Shown here: in pieces, positions 1 through 11,977 of the stretch
How positions within the stretch are numbered: position 1 is the stretch's first letter
Layout: each line of letters begins with the position of its first letter
NCBI RefSeq assembly: GCF_019279795.1
Contig: NC_056745.1
Location: 508,157,579 to 508,221,578 of the forward strand
Length of the DNA stretch: 64,000 nt
Origin: Protopterus annectens
Lineage: Eukaryota > Chordata > Ceratodontiformes > Protopteridae
Direction of reading: 5' to 3'
Notes under the pieces: generated by a model
Seen by the model: only the letters and a program-made list of their open reading frames with translations
Databases searched by the model: none
Told to the model about the DNA's origin: nothing
Position numbers and translations under genes: made by a program

Positions 1-1240
1 TATTCATTTCTGAACACTGACACAATCTGGCAACATCTGCACCTGAAGGAGGATGGGAAGGAGTATTGCAACAGTGATCAGAAGGAGACTGAAATCACTG
101 TTGCAGTATTCCTGACAAATAAGTGATTCGCAGATTTGAAGGAGGGTGAGGGAAGGGTGGTTGGCTACAGAGTATATGAACTAACAGTCCAGACAGGACA
201 GATCTAGCAAAGGCAACCCTGGACCTAGAGAAGGCATCAATTTTGTAATGTTTGGTAAAGGTGTATGCATATGTGCGCAGAGGACCAAGCAGCAGCTTCT
301 ACAATATACTGGCGTCCAACTCCCTTGTGAAAAGACCCTAAGGAAGCCACTACCCTAATGGAATGAGTTTTTGAGCAAGAAGGCAATGATTTACCATAGT
401 GAGAATAGCAAAAAGAGATGGCCTCACCAATCCAATTTGCAAAAGTCTGTTTGGAGACCAGCTGTCCTAACATAGGGTTCCATAAAAGATACAAACAACT
501 GGTCAGTCTATCTGAAGAATTTAGTTTTGTCCAGATACTCTTAGCAGTCTGTGAATGTCCAGATAACTTAAGAGTCATTCCCCCTAATTTGGGGATTGAG
601 AAAGAAAGTGGGTAGATGAATAGCCTGAATAAAAGGCAGCTTGTTCACTACATTAGGCATGAAGGATAGATAAAACCCCAAGATTCACCTTGTCCTTGTG
701 GAAAATAAGAAAAGGTGGAATAGCCATGAGAGCTTGCAACTCACTCTCCCAGCAGAGGTGAGAGCCAAGAATAAAATAGTTTTCCAAGCTAAGAATGTTA
801 AAGAAGCAGAAGATGGCTGGTTCAAAGGGAAGCAATATAAGCTTTTCCAGCACAAAATCGAGATCCCAAAGGGGAGAGATGGATTTCCTTGGTGGGTTAA
901 GCTGCATAACTCCCCTGAGAGAAAACTCAACTTCTGCTCTAGCAATAAGTGGGGTGGTTCAGAGGCAAGCGGGCATTAACAGCTGACAGGTAAGCTTTTA
1001 TATAACAGTAAGCCAAGCCTGAATGAAGTAATTTGCAATGATACTGCAGGACAGCAGGGACCTGTGCTAAGAGTCAGTCCTGAATGCGTCTGTGGCACCA
1101 ATAAGAAAACCTTTTCCATTTAGCTATATAAGATTTTCCATTAGTGGAGCTCCTGGCTTCCTGTAGTACTTGAACAACCTCCTCAAAGAACAGGAGTCTA
1201 TGAGGGATTTATATCCTATCATCCACAGAGTCCAGCTCAG
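1..1240 (-). mobile_element. DIRS-B-1: 3' part of a DIRS retrotransposon (recombinase tail)
   Basis: The minus strand carries a decayed tyrosine recombinase. Its N-terminal DNA-binding part is near 1200-1080 (STNGKSYIAKWKR-like), the LWDLDFVLEKL segment is near 870, and an HSIR catalytic box with AAWSS lies near 330-290. Stops and frameshifts occur throughout. Positions 97-118 (CTGTTGCAGTATTCCTGAC) match the internal complementary region of DIRS-B-4, so this is the same subfamily. The element runs off the left edge. The right boundary is approximate: similarity fades around 1240. Confidence 0.75.
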
Positions 1241-2400
1241 TGAGGAAAGAACTGGATGGAGAAGCAAACCTTTCAGTTGAGTAATAAGGTCTGGATGTAG
1301 AGTTACTTTCTTGAATTTCCCTTTGTCTGGTTAAATAGCAAGGAAAACCTATGTTGTCTTGGCTAAAAGGAGTCTGGGTGCTTCTTACTGTGCCTTTAGA
1401 AACATTTTTGGAAAAAGTAGTAGTGGAAAGAAGGCACAGAGGAAATTCCCTCTCCACTGAAAGAAGAAGGCATAGTGTCTACATTTGTATTACTCACTAG
1501 CGACCATCTATTAGGACTTTAGAATTAGCTGCTGTACTGAATGGTAGTGTTTATCACAGCTAACATATCTACTATTAGATTTCCTACCTGTAAATTTACC
1601 ATGGTGCTAAGTGCATTAGTTCTTTAGATAACTACACCTCTCCATCCCAATGCTGACGCTTGTTTTATGCAATTTGTAATGCTATACATTCTGTGTTTAA
1701 AGCAGCACATATTCTAAAAGTATGTGGTACACTGCCTTTGTTTCAACATTGTAATAAGTTTTTTTAACAGTGTTTTTTAAGGATAATTATCCTTGCTTAA
1801 ATTGCATACTTTCTTTAGTAGTCTGCTTGCTGCCTAGAGTTTTTTTGTAAAAATATCAACTGTTTAAAATTTGTTCGACAGCTACTAAATACTGTACAGC
1901 AATGCATTACCTGTAAAGTATTTTTCTACACTGCCTATTTGGTATATGTAATCTGTCCTTTTCCTCTTTGCCTCACATCTTCACTTTCTCTCTAGCTTCC
2001 CTGCTTAATGCAGACAATATCTTCAACCTACTGGAAGTGGTTAAGAAGCCAAATACTTTCTGCCAAGGTCCTACAAAAAGCCTACCCCCTGAAAGAATTA
2101 CCTCTACAGATTCAAGGAAAACCTTCCCAAAGTATGTCTGTATACACTTGAGATGTGTTTAACTTAAATTCCATTTCCACAAACCCTACCAGGTGGTTAG
2201 AAGTCTCTGCAACTCATACACTGCAGCAGCCACCCTTTCCTTTCCTTTCTCTACACCTACTTATCTAACGTTTTCTGCCCCTCCTAAGGCCACGACAAGA
2301 CCACAGTTCATAGACTTCCCAGCCTCTGGCTCTGAAAGGTACTAGAGGCCAGTCGGTATCCAGCTATCCATCCCCTGCCTTATTATCAGCTCCAAATCGA
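1241..2400. other. Unassigned AT-rich stretch
   Basis: No conserved protein, RNA gene or repeat was recognised on either strand. The open frames here are short and have no family resemblance. It may be host intron or old transposon sequence. Confidence 0.4.
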
Positions 2401-3155
2401 TCGCCCACAACTTTCTATTCTTCACTTTTACTTGCTACCCCCCACACCCCACAACCATATACAGCTTTTTGTACTCTTCGCCTATATTCTCTCTATGTGC
2501 ACACTGGCCTACCTGCCCAACTATCTACACAGCTGATTGTTACCAACCCAACCTGTCTCGACACTCGTTCACCTTTTTTGGCTCTTCCTGCTCCAGTCGC
2601 CCTGCGGACTCACTCCGCACCCCTACCCTGCCCCCAATTCCCACCCGCTCCCAGTGGTCCTACATTTATTCCCCCTGCTGCTAATCCCTCCCACTCCTCC
2701 AACCAATCCACTTACTCCTCTCCCCCACCCCTTCCTCCAATCCACCTGACTCTCATTGCACCTCCCCCTACCCAGCAAATATCACTTTACACTCTTCTAC
2801 TTCTCTTTCATCTCCAACTAACATGCACTTCCCTCTCCAACTAACATTACCTTCCCTCCTCCTTCAATCCTTATCTCCTTATCATTACCCTTCCTTCTAC
2901 TACCTCTTTACCATGCAACCTCCTATATTGATTTTTACTTACTCCCTTCCCCTATTCCTCCTCACAACATCCTAGCATCCCACTATCACAATATCCCAGC
3001 CATTTTAGTTCCCTCCCAGCCTATCCTTCTCCTAAAAATAAAACTGTTCCCAAACTCTAATGACTACAAACTCAAAACTCAAACTTAAACTCTACCAGAC
3101 TTCTCTACCCAAATCCAAGCATAATAAACTTGCTCCCCACGCCTCTTTCCCATTA
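2400..3155 (+). mobile_element. 5' region of an L2-like LINE, cut by the gap
   Basis: A pyrimidine-rich stretch contains a segment (about 2582-2660) that matches the 5' untranslated region of the full-length L2-like LINE at about 40460-40540, including CGCCCTGCGG followed by CTCACTCCGC. The rest of this copy would continue into the assembly gap. No open reading frame of the LINE is present on this side. The left boundary is not visible. Confidence 0.6.
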
Positions 3156-3655
3156 NNNNNNNNNNNNNNNNNNNNNNNNNNNNNNNNNNNNNNNNNNNNN
3201 NNNNNNNNNNNNNNNNNNNNNNNNNNNNNNNNNNNNNNNNNNNNNNNNNNNNNNNNNNNNNNNNNNNNNNNNNNNNNNNNNNNNNNNNNNNNNNNNNNNN
3301 NNNNNNNNNNNNNNNNNNNNNNNNNNNNNNNNNNNNNNNNNNNNNNNNNNNNNNNNNNNNNNNNNNNNNNNNNNNNNNNNNNNNNNNNNNNNNNNNNNNN
3401 NNNNNNNNNNNNNNNNNNNNNNNNNNNNNNNNNNNNNNNNNNNNNNNNNNNNNNNNNNNNNNNNNNNNNNNNNNNNNNNNNNNNNNNNNNNNNNNNNNNN
3501 NNNNNNNNNNNNNNNNNNNNNNNNNNNNNNNNNNNNNNNNNNNNNNNNNNNNNNNNNNNNNNNNNNNNNNNNNNNNNNNNNNNNNNNNNNNNNNNNNNNN
3601 NNNNNNNNNNNNNNNNNNNNNNNNNNNNNNNNNNNNNNNNNNNNNNNNNNNNNNN
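3156..3655. other. Assembly gap (500 N)
   Basis: Exactly 500 N, a conventional placeholder length, so the true size is unknown. The gap lies where an L2-like LINE on the left meets a DIRS recombinase gene on the right. Both are repeats, which explains the assembly failure. Open frames running through the N are artefacts. Confidence 0.98.
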
Positions 3656-4190
3656 ACCCCAAACTGAAAGATCTGATAAATAATCTAATACCACCGAAAC
3701 TGGGGCTGACAAGGGGTCCAATTGTTAGTTCGCTGCCCATAAGGTACATCTTTTCCATTTGCTGAGATAGGTTAGCCTGGTGGATGATTTATGAGATGCA
3801 ATAAGAATACTGTGCACCAGGGAGGAGAGGTTATCCTGCCTGGCAATGACTGGAAGTAGAGAAACCAAGCTGTCAGCTTCAGGTTTGTTAGATTGGGGTG
3901 GGTCAGACCCTGTGGATGGGAGATCAACGTCTGAGTTGGACTGCGAATCCATGGTTGATCTAGCAGGTGAGGCCAGAGGAAGGGGAACCAAACTTGTTGA
4001 GGCCAATATGGAGCAATGAGGATTACTTTGCTCTTCAACTGCCATGTTTTCTTCAAAAATTGGGAAATAAAGGGTAGAAGAGGGTAAGCATAAAGCAGAC
4101 ACCCGAGGGGGGATCAGGGCAAAGTAGTTGATGCACTTGTAGTTGATCGGGGAGGTGAATAGATCTCTGCAAGGCTGGCCCCTGTGGTCG
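3656..4190 (-). pseudogene. DIRS-B-2 methyltransferase remnant and recombinase start
   Basis: A DLFTSPIN motif near 4165 and ILIAPYWPQQVWFPFL near 4020-3970 (different frame) mark the Dam-like methyltransferase domain. The recombinase N-terminal segment SSTRLTYLSKWKR follows at about 3790-3740. Its frame then meets a stop and the sequence enters the gap. The catalytic recombinase domain is not present on this side. Confidence 0.65.
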
Positions 4191-4226
4191 AAAATTTTTG
4201 CCGCTATCACAGGATTGGGGGACCAC

Positions 4227-5820
4227 TCATGAGGTTGTAGAATGCAACTGCTCAATTTGTCCGCTAACACGTTGGAGGTCCCGGAAAAGTGCACTGCAAT
4301 TAAAAAACAGTTGGAAGCTATCGCCCATTGGCATATTCTCAAAGCCTCTTGGCATAAAGGGTAAGATCTGGTGCCCCCTTGCTTGTTGATGTACCAGACT
4401 ACTGACATGTTGTCTGATTGGATTGCAATAGTCCCTGATGGAAGGATCGAGTGAAATGCTTGCAACACTAATAGCACTGTTCTCAGTTCTAGGACACTGA
4501 TATGCAAATGAGCCTCTGTCTCCAACCAGGTGCCTTGGACCAAGTTTCCCTGACATAGACCACCACCCCATTAGGGAGGCGTTCGTGGTCACCGTGGCTT
4601 TTGGCTGATGGGGGCTGAAGGGGCGAGACCATTGTTGGGGGTTTTGAGACGTCCACCAGAGCAAATCTTGCTTCCATCTCTGAGTTGCACTCATTTGAAA
4701 AGACAAAGGATGTTGTAGAGGGTACCACTGAGTGAGAAGTAGCCACTGAAAAGTCTCATGTGGAACGTGGCCAGAGGAACAATGGTGATCGAGGCTGTCA
4801 TCAACCCCAAGAGTTGGAGTACGGACCTAGCAGAAGATTTGTGGTGACAGATTAGCAGCTGAACCTGTTGTCTTATTCTTTGAAGTCTGTGATCCAAAAG
4901 AGATGCCGTGTAATTCCTTCAGAACTCCAATGAATTCTAAAGATTGTGCCGGGGTCGTCTTGGACTTCTCCCAGTTTACAGTGACTGCCAGGCGATGAGC
5001 TGTGAGAAGAGTGTAATCCAGGGCTTCCCTCCAGTAGACACTTGGTGGAGTCAGTAAGGAGGCAGTCATCTAGGTATGGAAATAACAGGAATCCTTGAAG
5101 TCGCAGGTGAGCGATAACCACTGCCATGCATTTGGTGAACACTCTGGGAGCTGTAGAGAGACTGAAGGGCCGTGCTCAAAACTGGTAGTGACTGGGTCCT
5201 ATGTTGAAGAGAGGCAGTTTCTTGAGCACTTGTCCACTTTTCCATAGTAATACACATCTTTAAGATCTACAGAGCACATCTAATCGTCTTCTTCCAAAAG
5301 AGATAAGATAGACTGAACTGTGCCCATCCGGAATTTCTATGTTTTTACAAATGTTTTAGTGTGCTGAGATCCAGAATCTGTCTCCAGTTCCCTGTTTTTT
5401 TTTGGCACTAAAGAATAAAGTAAAAAATGGATCCTATCTGCTCTGGGGGACCGTTTGGATGACTCATTTTTGTAGCAGCTTTCGGATTTCATGTGCTGCT
5501 GCTTCCCTTTGACTGGGTGGGACATCGGGTAAATTTCTGGGTGAAGTGGGACAGAGATGGAAGAGAATGCGGTAACCTCTGGATATTATCTGTTGTACCC
5601 AAGAATTGGTGGTTATGGTTCGCCAGGCAGTTGGGTACAAGGAAAAACAATTCCTGACCACTTCCAGAGGTGAGCAGTAGGGTGACCCTTCACGAGCGCT
5701 GGTAGGAATCAGAAAGAATCTCTGGAACCCGGTTACGCAGACCTCCCATGCCCCACAAGGGGAGTCTTGCAGTAGAGTTTCCCCCTCTGCCCTTAGGGGA
5801 GAACTCTGCATGTGTGTCAC
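4227..5820 (-). pseudogene. DIRS-B-2 reverse transcriptase and RNase H, broken
   Basis: Reverse transcriptase pieces are scattered over three frames. They include a fingers block near 5560-5470, the palm with FPYLDDCL at about 5090-5060, and a following connection (VNWEKSKTTP, about 4975). The RNase H begins near 4610 with TTNAS, where a catalytic Asp is expected (Asp to Asn). It continues into QSDNMSVVWYINKQGGTRS (about 4420-4365), the signature segment shared by all DIRS copies here. Frameshifts are frequent, so no functional enzyme remains. The palm motif itself still has both catalytic Asp residues. Confidence 0.75.
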
Positions 5821-5899
5821 AGAAAGAGCCCTGTAATTTTCTGTGCCACATCTTCCCGCTCCTCTGATTTCTAGAGTAGAATCATTGAGGGGGTGGAGT

Positions 5900-8412
5900 G
5901 TCGAACACCAACAGCAGACAGGGTCTTACCATCTTGTTCGCACCTTGCCAGCATATCCTTAACCTTTGGACCAAACAATGAAGCAGCCTCAATGGGGGCA
6001 TTCATAAAGGAAGCCTTAAAGGAGTCCTCGAAGTCGCATCCAGGCATGATGTCTCATGACTATGCCTGCACCTGCTGCTCTAGCCACTGCTCCTTCCTTT
6101 GCATGTGAAATGAGACGTATGGAAGAATTGGATATCGATTCCAGGGTCGCTATCTGAGAGGCAACATTTTTGCGCACCTTATCAGAAACAGCTCCTGCCA
6201 AGGTTTCAGAGTGTTGGTTGATAAGGTCTCTCTGGAGCCTCGTAAAGTGTGCCAAGCAGTTCAAGGACCTTACAGCGAAGGTCGATGAAGCAAACACACG
6301 CTTCCCGAGATCATCGCCCGCGACTCGTTGATGGGCAGATGGACAGACTGGCTCTCTTCTGCCAAGTAATTTTTGGTTGCAGCCGCCACCCCCATAGCAA
6401 CTACTGGAAGACCTTTTGACCAATGGGGATGTTCAGCATTGGGAGATAAAAATGTCAGTCCTCCGAGGTATAGCTTCCAAAGGGTCTGGAGCCTTTCATG
6501 CATGCTGGACAAGCTCAATGGCCGGTGGGGTAACCCAGGAGGTAGGGTGCCAGTCACGAAAGGCCTGCAGGAATACAGATTCCTCTGGGAAGGGTTGGAG
6601 GACTTCCAGTTGCCCCTCTGTCTTAGGATCTCGAGGATGTCACCAAGGGACACCTCCTCAGAGGGGGAACGTGGGGACCCTTCCCCGTCAAAGTCCGTAT
6701 TTTTGGTTAGAGACTCCTCAGTGGAGTCCATGTTCTTCCTCTTGCACAAAGCCTTGCAAGGGACTTCCTCAGTGGGGAGCTCTGGGGAAGATTGCAAGGA
6801 GGGGATCTCCTGAGGGGGAGAAACCTGAGGCCCTTGTGCACAGGGTCCAGTAGTTGTGGCTTGCGACAGTTGCGGCACAGAGGGGGGCAAGGACTCAGAC
6901 AGGGATGTTTTGCCAGCAGGGGCAAGTGCCCTCTCCATGGCCTGGAAGGCCAGACCGCCCGAATAGGGATGGGAGCTCGGAACCAAGCAAGACAACCTCT
7001 GGACCGGGGTCACATGCCACTCTGACAAGCCGACACCCAGACCAGGAGTATGAAGAGGACTGTGGAGTGTGAGGGGAGGAGGATTCCTGGAGGGTGTCAT
7101 AGAAAAAATTGGTGGCAAACCAAGAATGCCTGCCCCCATGGCACAGCCGCTAGCCGGAGAAGGGCCTGGTGCCCAGTGCACTGAGGGCCACAAGGACGAC
7201 TCCGGCTCCAAAGTGAGATCCACTGTTGGTGTCAAAGGAAGAAAAGCTGTTGGAGGAAGGGGCTTCGATGCTTCCCTGGAAGTCGAAGGAGGAGTGTAAG
7301 AAGGAGTCTGTGGAGAAATACAGTCACCTGCAAGACGGAATGCAGCTTTAGACGGGTGAGAGAGTTCTCTGGCCACAAGCAACTGATCGACAAGCCGCAA
7401 CACATCCTGTTCTGAGAGGCTCCTAGTCGACCTCATAGAAAGACCTGATAGGGATTCTAGCCTGTCTAAAAAGGGGCTGTACTGACTTCCCACAAAAGGA
7501 TCTAAGGAGAGACAGTACTTAGTTCTTGCAAGTTCATGGGCTGCAGAGCCCGGAACCGAGGGTGTCTGTACTAGGGAGAATGGTGCCGAGGGTATCTGCA
7601 CAGACAAAGGTGGTGCCATAGGTGTTGAGGGTGTCTGCACCATGACGGGCAGTGCGGCAAATGTCTGCACCGATGAATATGGTGTCGTCGAAGAAGGTGT
7701 CTGCACAGTTAATGACGGTGCCGAAAGTGACTGCACCGAACAGGTCGGTGCCGAAGGTGTCTGCACCGTAGAGGACAGTATCCCGGAAGTTGACTGCATC
7801 AACAAGGACAGAGCAGAAGGAGTCTGCACCAACGGTGCCGAAGGAGACTGTACCTATAGAGATGGTGTCAACAGGGTCTGCACTGTCAGTGGTGCCAAAA
7901 AAGGCTGCAATGAAACTGTCGGTGCCGTAGGTGTCTGCACTGGGAACTCCTGCGCCGGTGGCAATGAAAGACGACATAGCTGGAGTGAGAATAAACTGGG
8001 GCAGTGCCGAGGCTGGGGCCGACAGGACCACAGATGGCAGTGCCGGGCCCGAAATTTTCACCTTTTTGCGAGTCGACTCCTTGTGATCTCCAGAGGGAGG
8101 AGATGAAGTGAGCAACCTCGAGGAGGAAGATGAAGAACGCCTCTTACGGGGTTTAGGAGGAGGGGGTGAGCCCTCCGACCCAGAGACAGCCTTGCAAAAA
8201 AGAGTTTTAAGGAGGCCTTTTAGTACACGTTTAGTCTTCCTTTCATTCAGAGCCCTAGTCGAGAAATTTCTGCAAATCCCACATGGAGGGTCCACTGAAA
8301 GATGGGAAACATTCAGACAATAAACACAGAAGTCATGGCCATCAGAAAACGGTAACTTACAGCCGTATTCTGTACATTGCTTGAAGCCAACACTACTTTT
8401 CTTATCTGACAT
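5900..8412 (-). pseudogene. DIRS-B-2 Gag-like protein with VQTPSA repeats
   Basis: The start is the MSDKKSS methionine at 8412. An N-terminal Cys/His cluster follows (CTEYGCKLPFSDGH, then FCVYCL and CGICRNF), then a basic and serine-rich stretch. Next comes a long degenerate repeat of about ten residues around VQTPSAP or ADTFGT (about 7960-7540), then a Pro/Ser/acidic linker. The conserved C-terminal Gag block is at about 6330-6020 (VFASSTFAVRSLNC to MRHHAW). At least two frameshifts break the frame. DIRS Gag is thought to bind the element RNA; that role is inferred. There is no retroviral-type CCHC knuckle. Confidence 0.7.
7540..7960 (-). repeat. Degenerate repeat of about 30 bp inside DIRS-B Gag
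   Basis: The plus-strand unit looks like GGTGCCGAAGGTGTCTGCAC and recurs roughly every 30 or 60 bases. In the Gag frame it encodes VQTPSA-like and ADTFGT-like units. Similar units occur in DIRS-B-3 at about 29490-29850, so the repeat belongs to the family and not just to this copy. Confidence 0.75.
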
Positions 8413-8879
8413 TGTAATAAACAAGGGAGAAACTACGACACTACTAAAAGGTTAAGAAACTAACCAGAAGGGCAAGAAAGGGAGAGGTAATTACCTCAAA
8501 GGTAAGAAAAAGGACAGAAAATACTATAGGGAGAGAGTCTCAAAGCTGCAATAGGGGAAGGAAGATACAGACAGTGAAGAACTGAAAACTTTCGAAACAC
8601 TATTAATAGAAAAACTTCAAAAAATTGAACAATTAGCTGAGACAGAAGGCTTGACATAGCTGTACAGCAACGAGGCAAACGAGATCTGAGGTAACAGGGA
8701 GAAGAGCGTTGTGGGTAGAATCTTGGCTCGAGAGTTTTTGGCTGATGCAAGCTCGGTACAAGGCTGGCTCACTTCTGAGGACAGAACTGATAACCCATCA
8801 GTAAGGAATGAACAAAGATTAACAACATCAGATCAAATCTGTCAGAACTTCTGATCAGTGAAGATAATGGACAACTTGT

Positions 8880-9598
8880 ATGAAAACAGACTACTTCCAA
8901 ACGATTGTCCAAGTCTATTACTTTTTGGTATTCACACCACAACAGAAGTATTATGGGTAGGGTCAAAGCATACAATTCCAGTGTCCAGGGTCTTGGATTC
9001 ATATATAGCTTTTTGGAAAGGGATGGACTCGAAGTATTCTAGGAGCAGCAACTTGGTCCTCTGTGCAAACTTTTCTGAAGCACTACAAAATACATTCCTG
9101 TTCCAGGTCTACAACAAGCTTTGTTAGACCCATTCTCCAGACCTCCTGGACCCTTCCTCCTCCACCTCTTAGTTGTTCTGAGGTATGGTAATCTTCTCAT
9201 ATAGCTCAGAATACAACAGCAGTGATTATTCAAATTTCTACTCTTATGGTATGTTTAATTACACAATAGAACTGTATTTTTCATTTTGAAAACTGCTGCA
9301 ATAGTCACTCCCTCCCTCCACCCCCCCCCCCACTTTCTTGGTGTGTTTTTTATGCCAGGGTGCAGACATGTAGTTTTTCTCTTCCATACAATGTCCTCTC
9401 AGTGCTTGGAATCCCTTTTCTTAGCTGACATGAAAGCTCTGAAAGGCTTGGCAATCAAACCCAGTTTGGGCACAGGAGGGTACCCTGAAGCTTTGGAAGC
9501 TTGCTAGTGGTTACACCCTCTGCAGGATATAATCCACATAGCTTAGGCTACAGCAGCAGTAATCACGTAAACATCTACTGTTACGGAAAGTTTACTTC
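8880..9598 (+). mobile_element. DIRS-F: plus-strand fragment of a DIRS 3' end
   Basis: On the plus strand, pieces resembling the recombinase C-terminus occur at about 9010-9110 (SFLERDG then AATW-like LGPLCKLF). ACAACAGCAGTGATTATTC follows near 9211 and, at 9569-9597, CATCTACTGTTACGGAAAG. The latter matches the DIRS-B-4 internal complementary region near 37680 (CATCTACTGTTACGGTAAG). This is the only DIRS sequence in the window on the plus strand. It is heavily decayed and its boundaries are approximate. Confidence 0.5.
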
Positions 9599-11475
9599 TG
9601 CAACTGCACTTTCTTTAAACAGTACTCAAAACCCTGAGTGCTACAACTACAAACTAACATATCTAATATATGAAAACATGGATAATACAATATTTTAAGT
9701 GACACATCCATCACCACTTTGCACCCCTACTTATAAATCCCACTCCAAGGCCTCCTTGAAAATGAACCCCTTAGTAGTATGGGAGGCTGTGCAACTTGCA
9801 GCTACACCAGAGTTACTGATGTGTGACATGTGAGTGGGTGTAGTGCATGGTGACAGGGCATTACACCTCCTGGACAAAGGAGGATTTGCATGGGGTAATA
9901 AAAGGTCTGATGTGCAAGTCCCTTTCATCCAGAGGGCTTTTCTGTAGCATTCCTCAAGCACTGAAACATAACCTGGCAAAATGTCAAGGAATCAGGTTAT
10001 ATAAGCTTATATAAAAAAACTGGGTGATATTTAAGTGATGAAATAATGTTTTCCAGATCAACTATTTCTGAAATGTAAACTTGTTCTAATTATACCTCTG
10101 ACTTTGACATTTCAAGTCATACCTAATTAAAACAATTCTATAAAATTCCCATGGATGATCTTTTGACTAAAAACCTTAGCTTTGTCAGATATTTCAAACA
10201 CTGTGTGTTACTCTTCTTTGATATTATCCTCTACCTGCTGACCCCTTCTTCTACATAATGCCCTTAACAGCTTAATTTTTTCCCACATGTTCGAGAACCC
10301 ATTAGCTATTCATGTTACAGAAACTATTCTATCTTCATAAGCATATCTGCATTGCTATCATGGAGTCTGTGCTCTCCACCACTGAAAGCTGTTACTTTGT
10401 CCTGATGTGGACAATGTTCATGATGCATTTCTGCAATACATCTTCCCTAGGTCACAACAGCACGTTTCTTGTCATGTGTCACAGTGATACTGAACCCTCC
10501 ATCAGTGACATGCTCTGCTGCATGGCCACATAACATGTCTGTCTCGCTACTGTAAACTACCACATTTTTAAATATTCATATAATCCACATCCTGCTAACC
10601 AGCTCAAAACAGTTACCATCTCAGTGTGTTTCTGCTGTCTTCTTTGGTCTTGCATTTAATACTATTATATTCTCATTTCTAGACTTGATAAACCAGTACA
10701 TAATAAAGATAAAACTTTTCCTGTACCGCAGGCATCTCGTCTTCACTTACAACACAAAAAATTATATTTTAGAAATGAGCAGAGAAAAGAAGCATCCATG
10801 TATCTGAACAGGAACACAAACGCACCGGCAATAAACTAATTTTTCACTGTGGTGTGCTCTATTCCTCCCAAGAGGGCTTGCTAAATTGCTGAAAAACACT
10901 GGAACTCTACTGTCTGGCTGTAAATGCACCAGTCAGAAAAATAACATGAAACTACTATGCACTTAATTCCTCCTCAAACAGCTGTACATTCCCCTCCCCA
11001 GCTCTATACAGACTATAAATATGAAAAGTTATAGCAGTTAATTGTAGTACATAAATATCGCAGACCTTCCTATGTGCTCAGCAATGGTCAAAATGAAGTA
11101 AGCTTCACATACTTCTATGCTTTCAAATGATCACTTCCACACAAAAATGCTAGCATTTACTATACTAAATGGTTGCAATCCATAGAAGTACACTCTAACG
11201 CATACTAAACAAACACTGAATGCTAACTAGGCTTATAAGGAAATTTTCTATTTCTACATTATTTACACCAGTGTCACACAAGTTTGCTTTTAACATTATA
11301 TACATTTGTAAGTCATAAGAAAACAAAAGCAAGCAGAAGACTGCCTTGATCATAGAGTATATTAACCATTAACAACTGCAAAAATTAGAATATACTTATA
11401 TTCATTTTGTATCACTAAACAGTTTTGTGGACAGCCTCCTTACTAAAAAAAAAGTTATGTACTTACCATAAAGAA
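9599..11475. other. Unassigned AT-rich stretch, probably intron
   Basis: No protein family, RNA gene or known repeat was recognised. The longest frames (9731-9979 minus, 10312-10533 plus) have no recognisable motifs and biased composition. The last bases before DIRS-A1 (11451-11475) contain GTTATGTACTTACCATAA, a motif like those at DIRS termini, so a DIRS remnant may border A1. Confidence 0.45.
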
Positions 11476-11519
11476 AGTACAGTTTTGTACCTACCATAAA
11501 TGTAGATCTCCAATAGGTA

Positions 11520-11680
11520 TGCATCTGCAGTCCTTACATATGGGTTGTCCTGCCTCAGGCAGCCCCTCGGTCGGCCGGATTCCAAAGTCTGGGTCCGGCT
11601 GATGTCGCCTCCATCCCGACGTCAGAGCGCCTGGGATATAAAAACGTCAGCTGACGCCATCTTCTTCAGTTTTTCTTGCC
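11520..11680 (+). repeat. DIRS-A1 left inverted terminal repeat
   Basis: It pairs with 16831-16999 in inverted orientation, with about four substitutions and one 5-base indel. It contains a TATA box in plus orientation (11637-11644), so it could drive antisense transcription. Confidence 0.9.
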
Positions 11681-11872
11681 CCAGATGCCAGTTGCCCTCA
11701 AAGTAAGGCTAAATTTGGAGAAATGAAAAATTCCAAACATGCAAAGCAATAAAAAACAAATACACCATAAAAGATAACCTCAGCTAGCTAAAAAGAGGGA
11801 TAGGTATCCAAAATATACCACAGAGGGGAAGGAGGGAGGGAAATCCTGACTGCAGATGCATACCTATCAGAC

Positions 11873-11943
11873 ATCTACATTTATGGTAGGTACAAAACTG
11901 TACTATGTCCTTCAAGGATGCATCTGCAGTCCTTACATATGGG
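11873..11943. repeat. DIRS-A1 internal complementary region
   Basis: Bases 11873-11904 are the perfect reverse complement of the left terminus 11476-11507 (32/32). Bases 11905-11943 are the perfect reverse complement of the right terminus 16973-17011 (39/39). The two halves meet without spacer, so the region mirrors a circle junction. In the DIRS replication model this internal copy templates completion of the ends in a circular intermediate. A perfect match over 71 bases indicates little mutation since insertion. Confidence 0.95.
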
Positions 11944-11977
11944 TAGAATACCATAACCAAGCTGGGGGAGGTAGGAC

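Larger units (their letters stand above)
3656..8836 (-). mobile_element. DIRS-B-2: degraded DIRS retrotransposon lacking its 3' end
   Basis: The order on the minus strand is right terminal repeat (about 8700-8836), Gag (8412 to about 5900), reverse transcriptase (5820-4750), RNase H (4706-4227), methyltransferase remnant (about 4190-3990), and the start of the recombinase (about 3850-3656), cut by the gap. The right terminus (8799-8836) is the inverse of the left terminal repeat of DIRS-B-3 (28650-28715), which fixes the family. All frames are broken, so the copy is old and inactive. Confidence 0.85.

Noticed and set aside
3060..3765. Long open frames across the 500-N gap
   Set aside because: They consist mostly of undefined residues and have no biological support.
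7642..8106. Plus-strand frame of 154 codons with Cys-rich repeats
   Set aside because: It is the antisense of the Gag repeat region of DIRS-B-2; the Cys pattern comes from the repeated TGCACC.
9731..10533. Frames at 9731-9979 (minus) and 10312-10533 (plus)
   Set aside because: No motifs, no splice context, no resemblance to known proteins.
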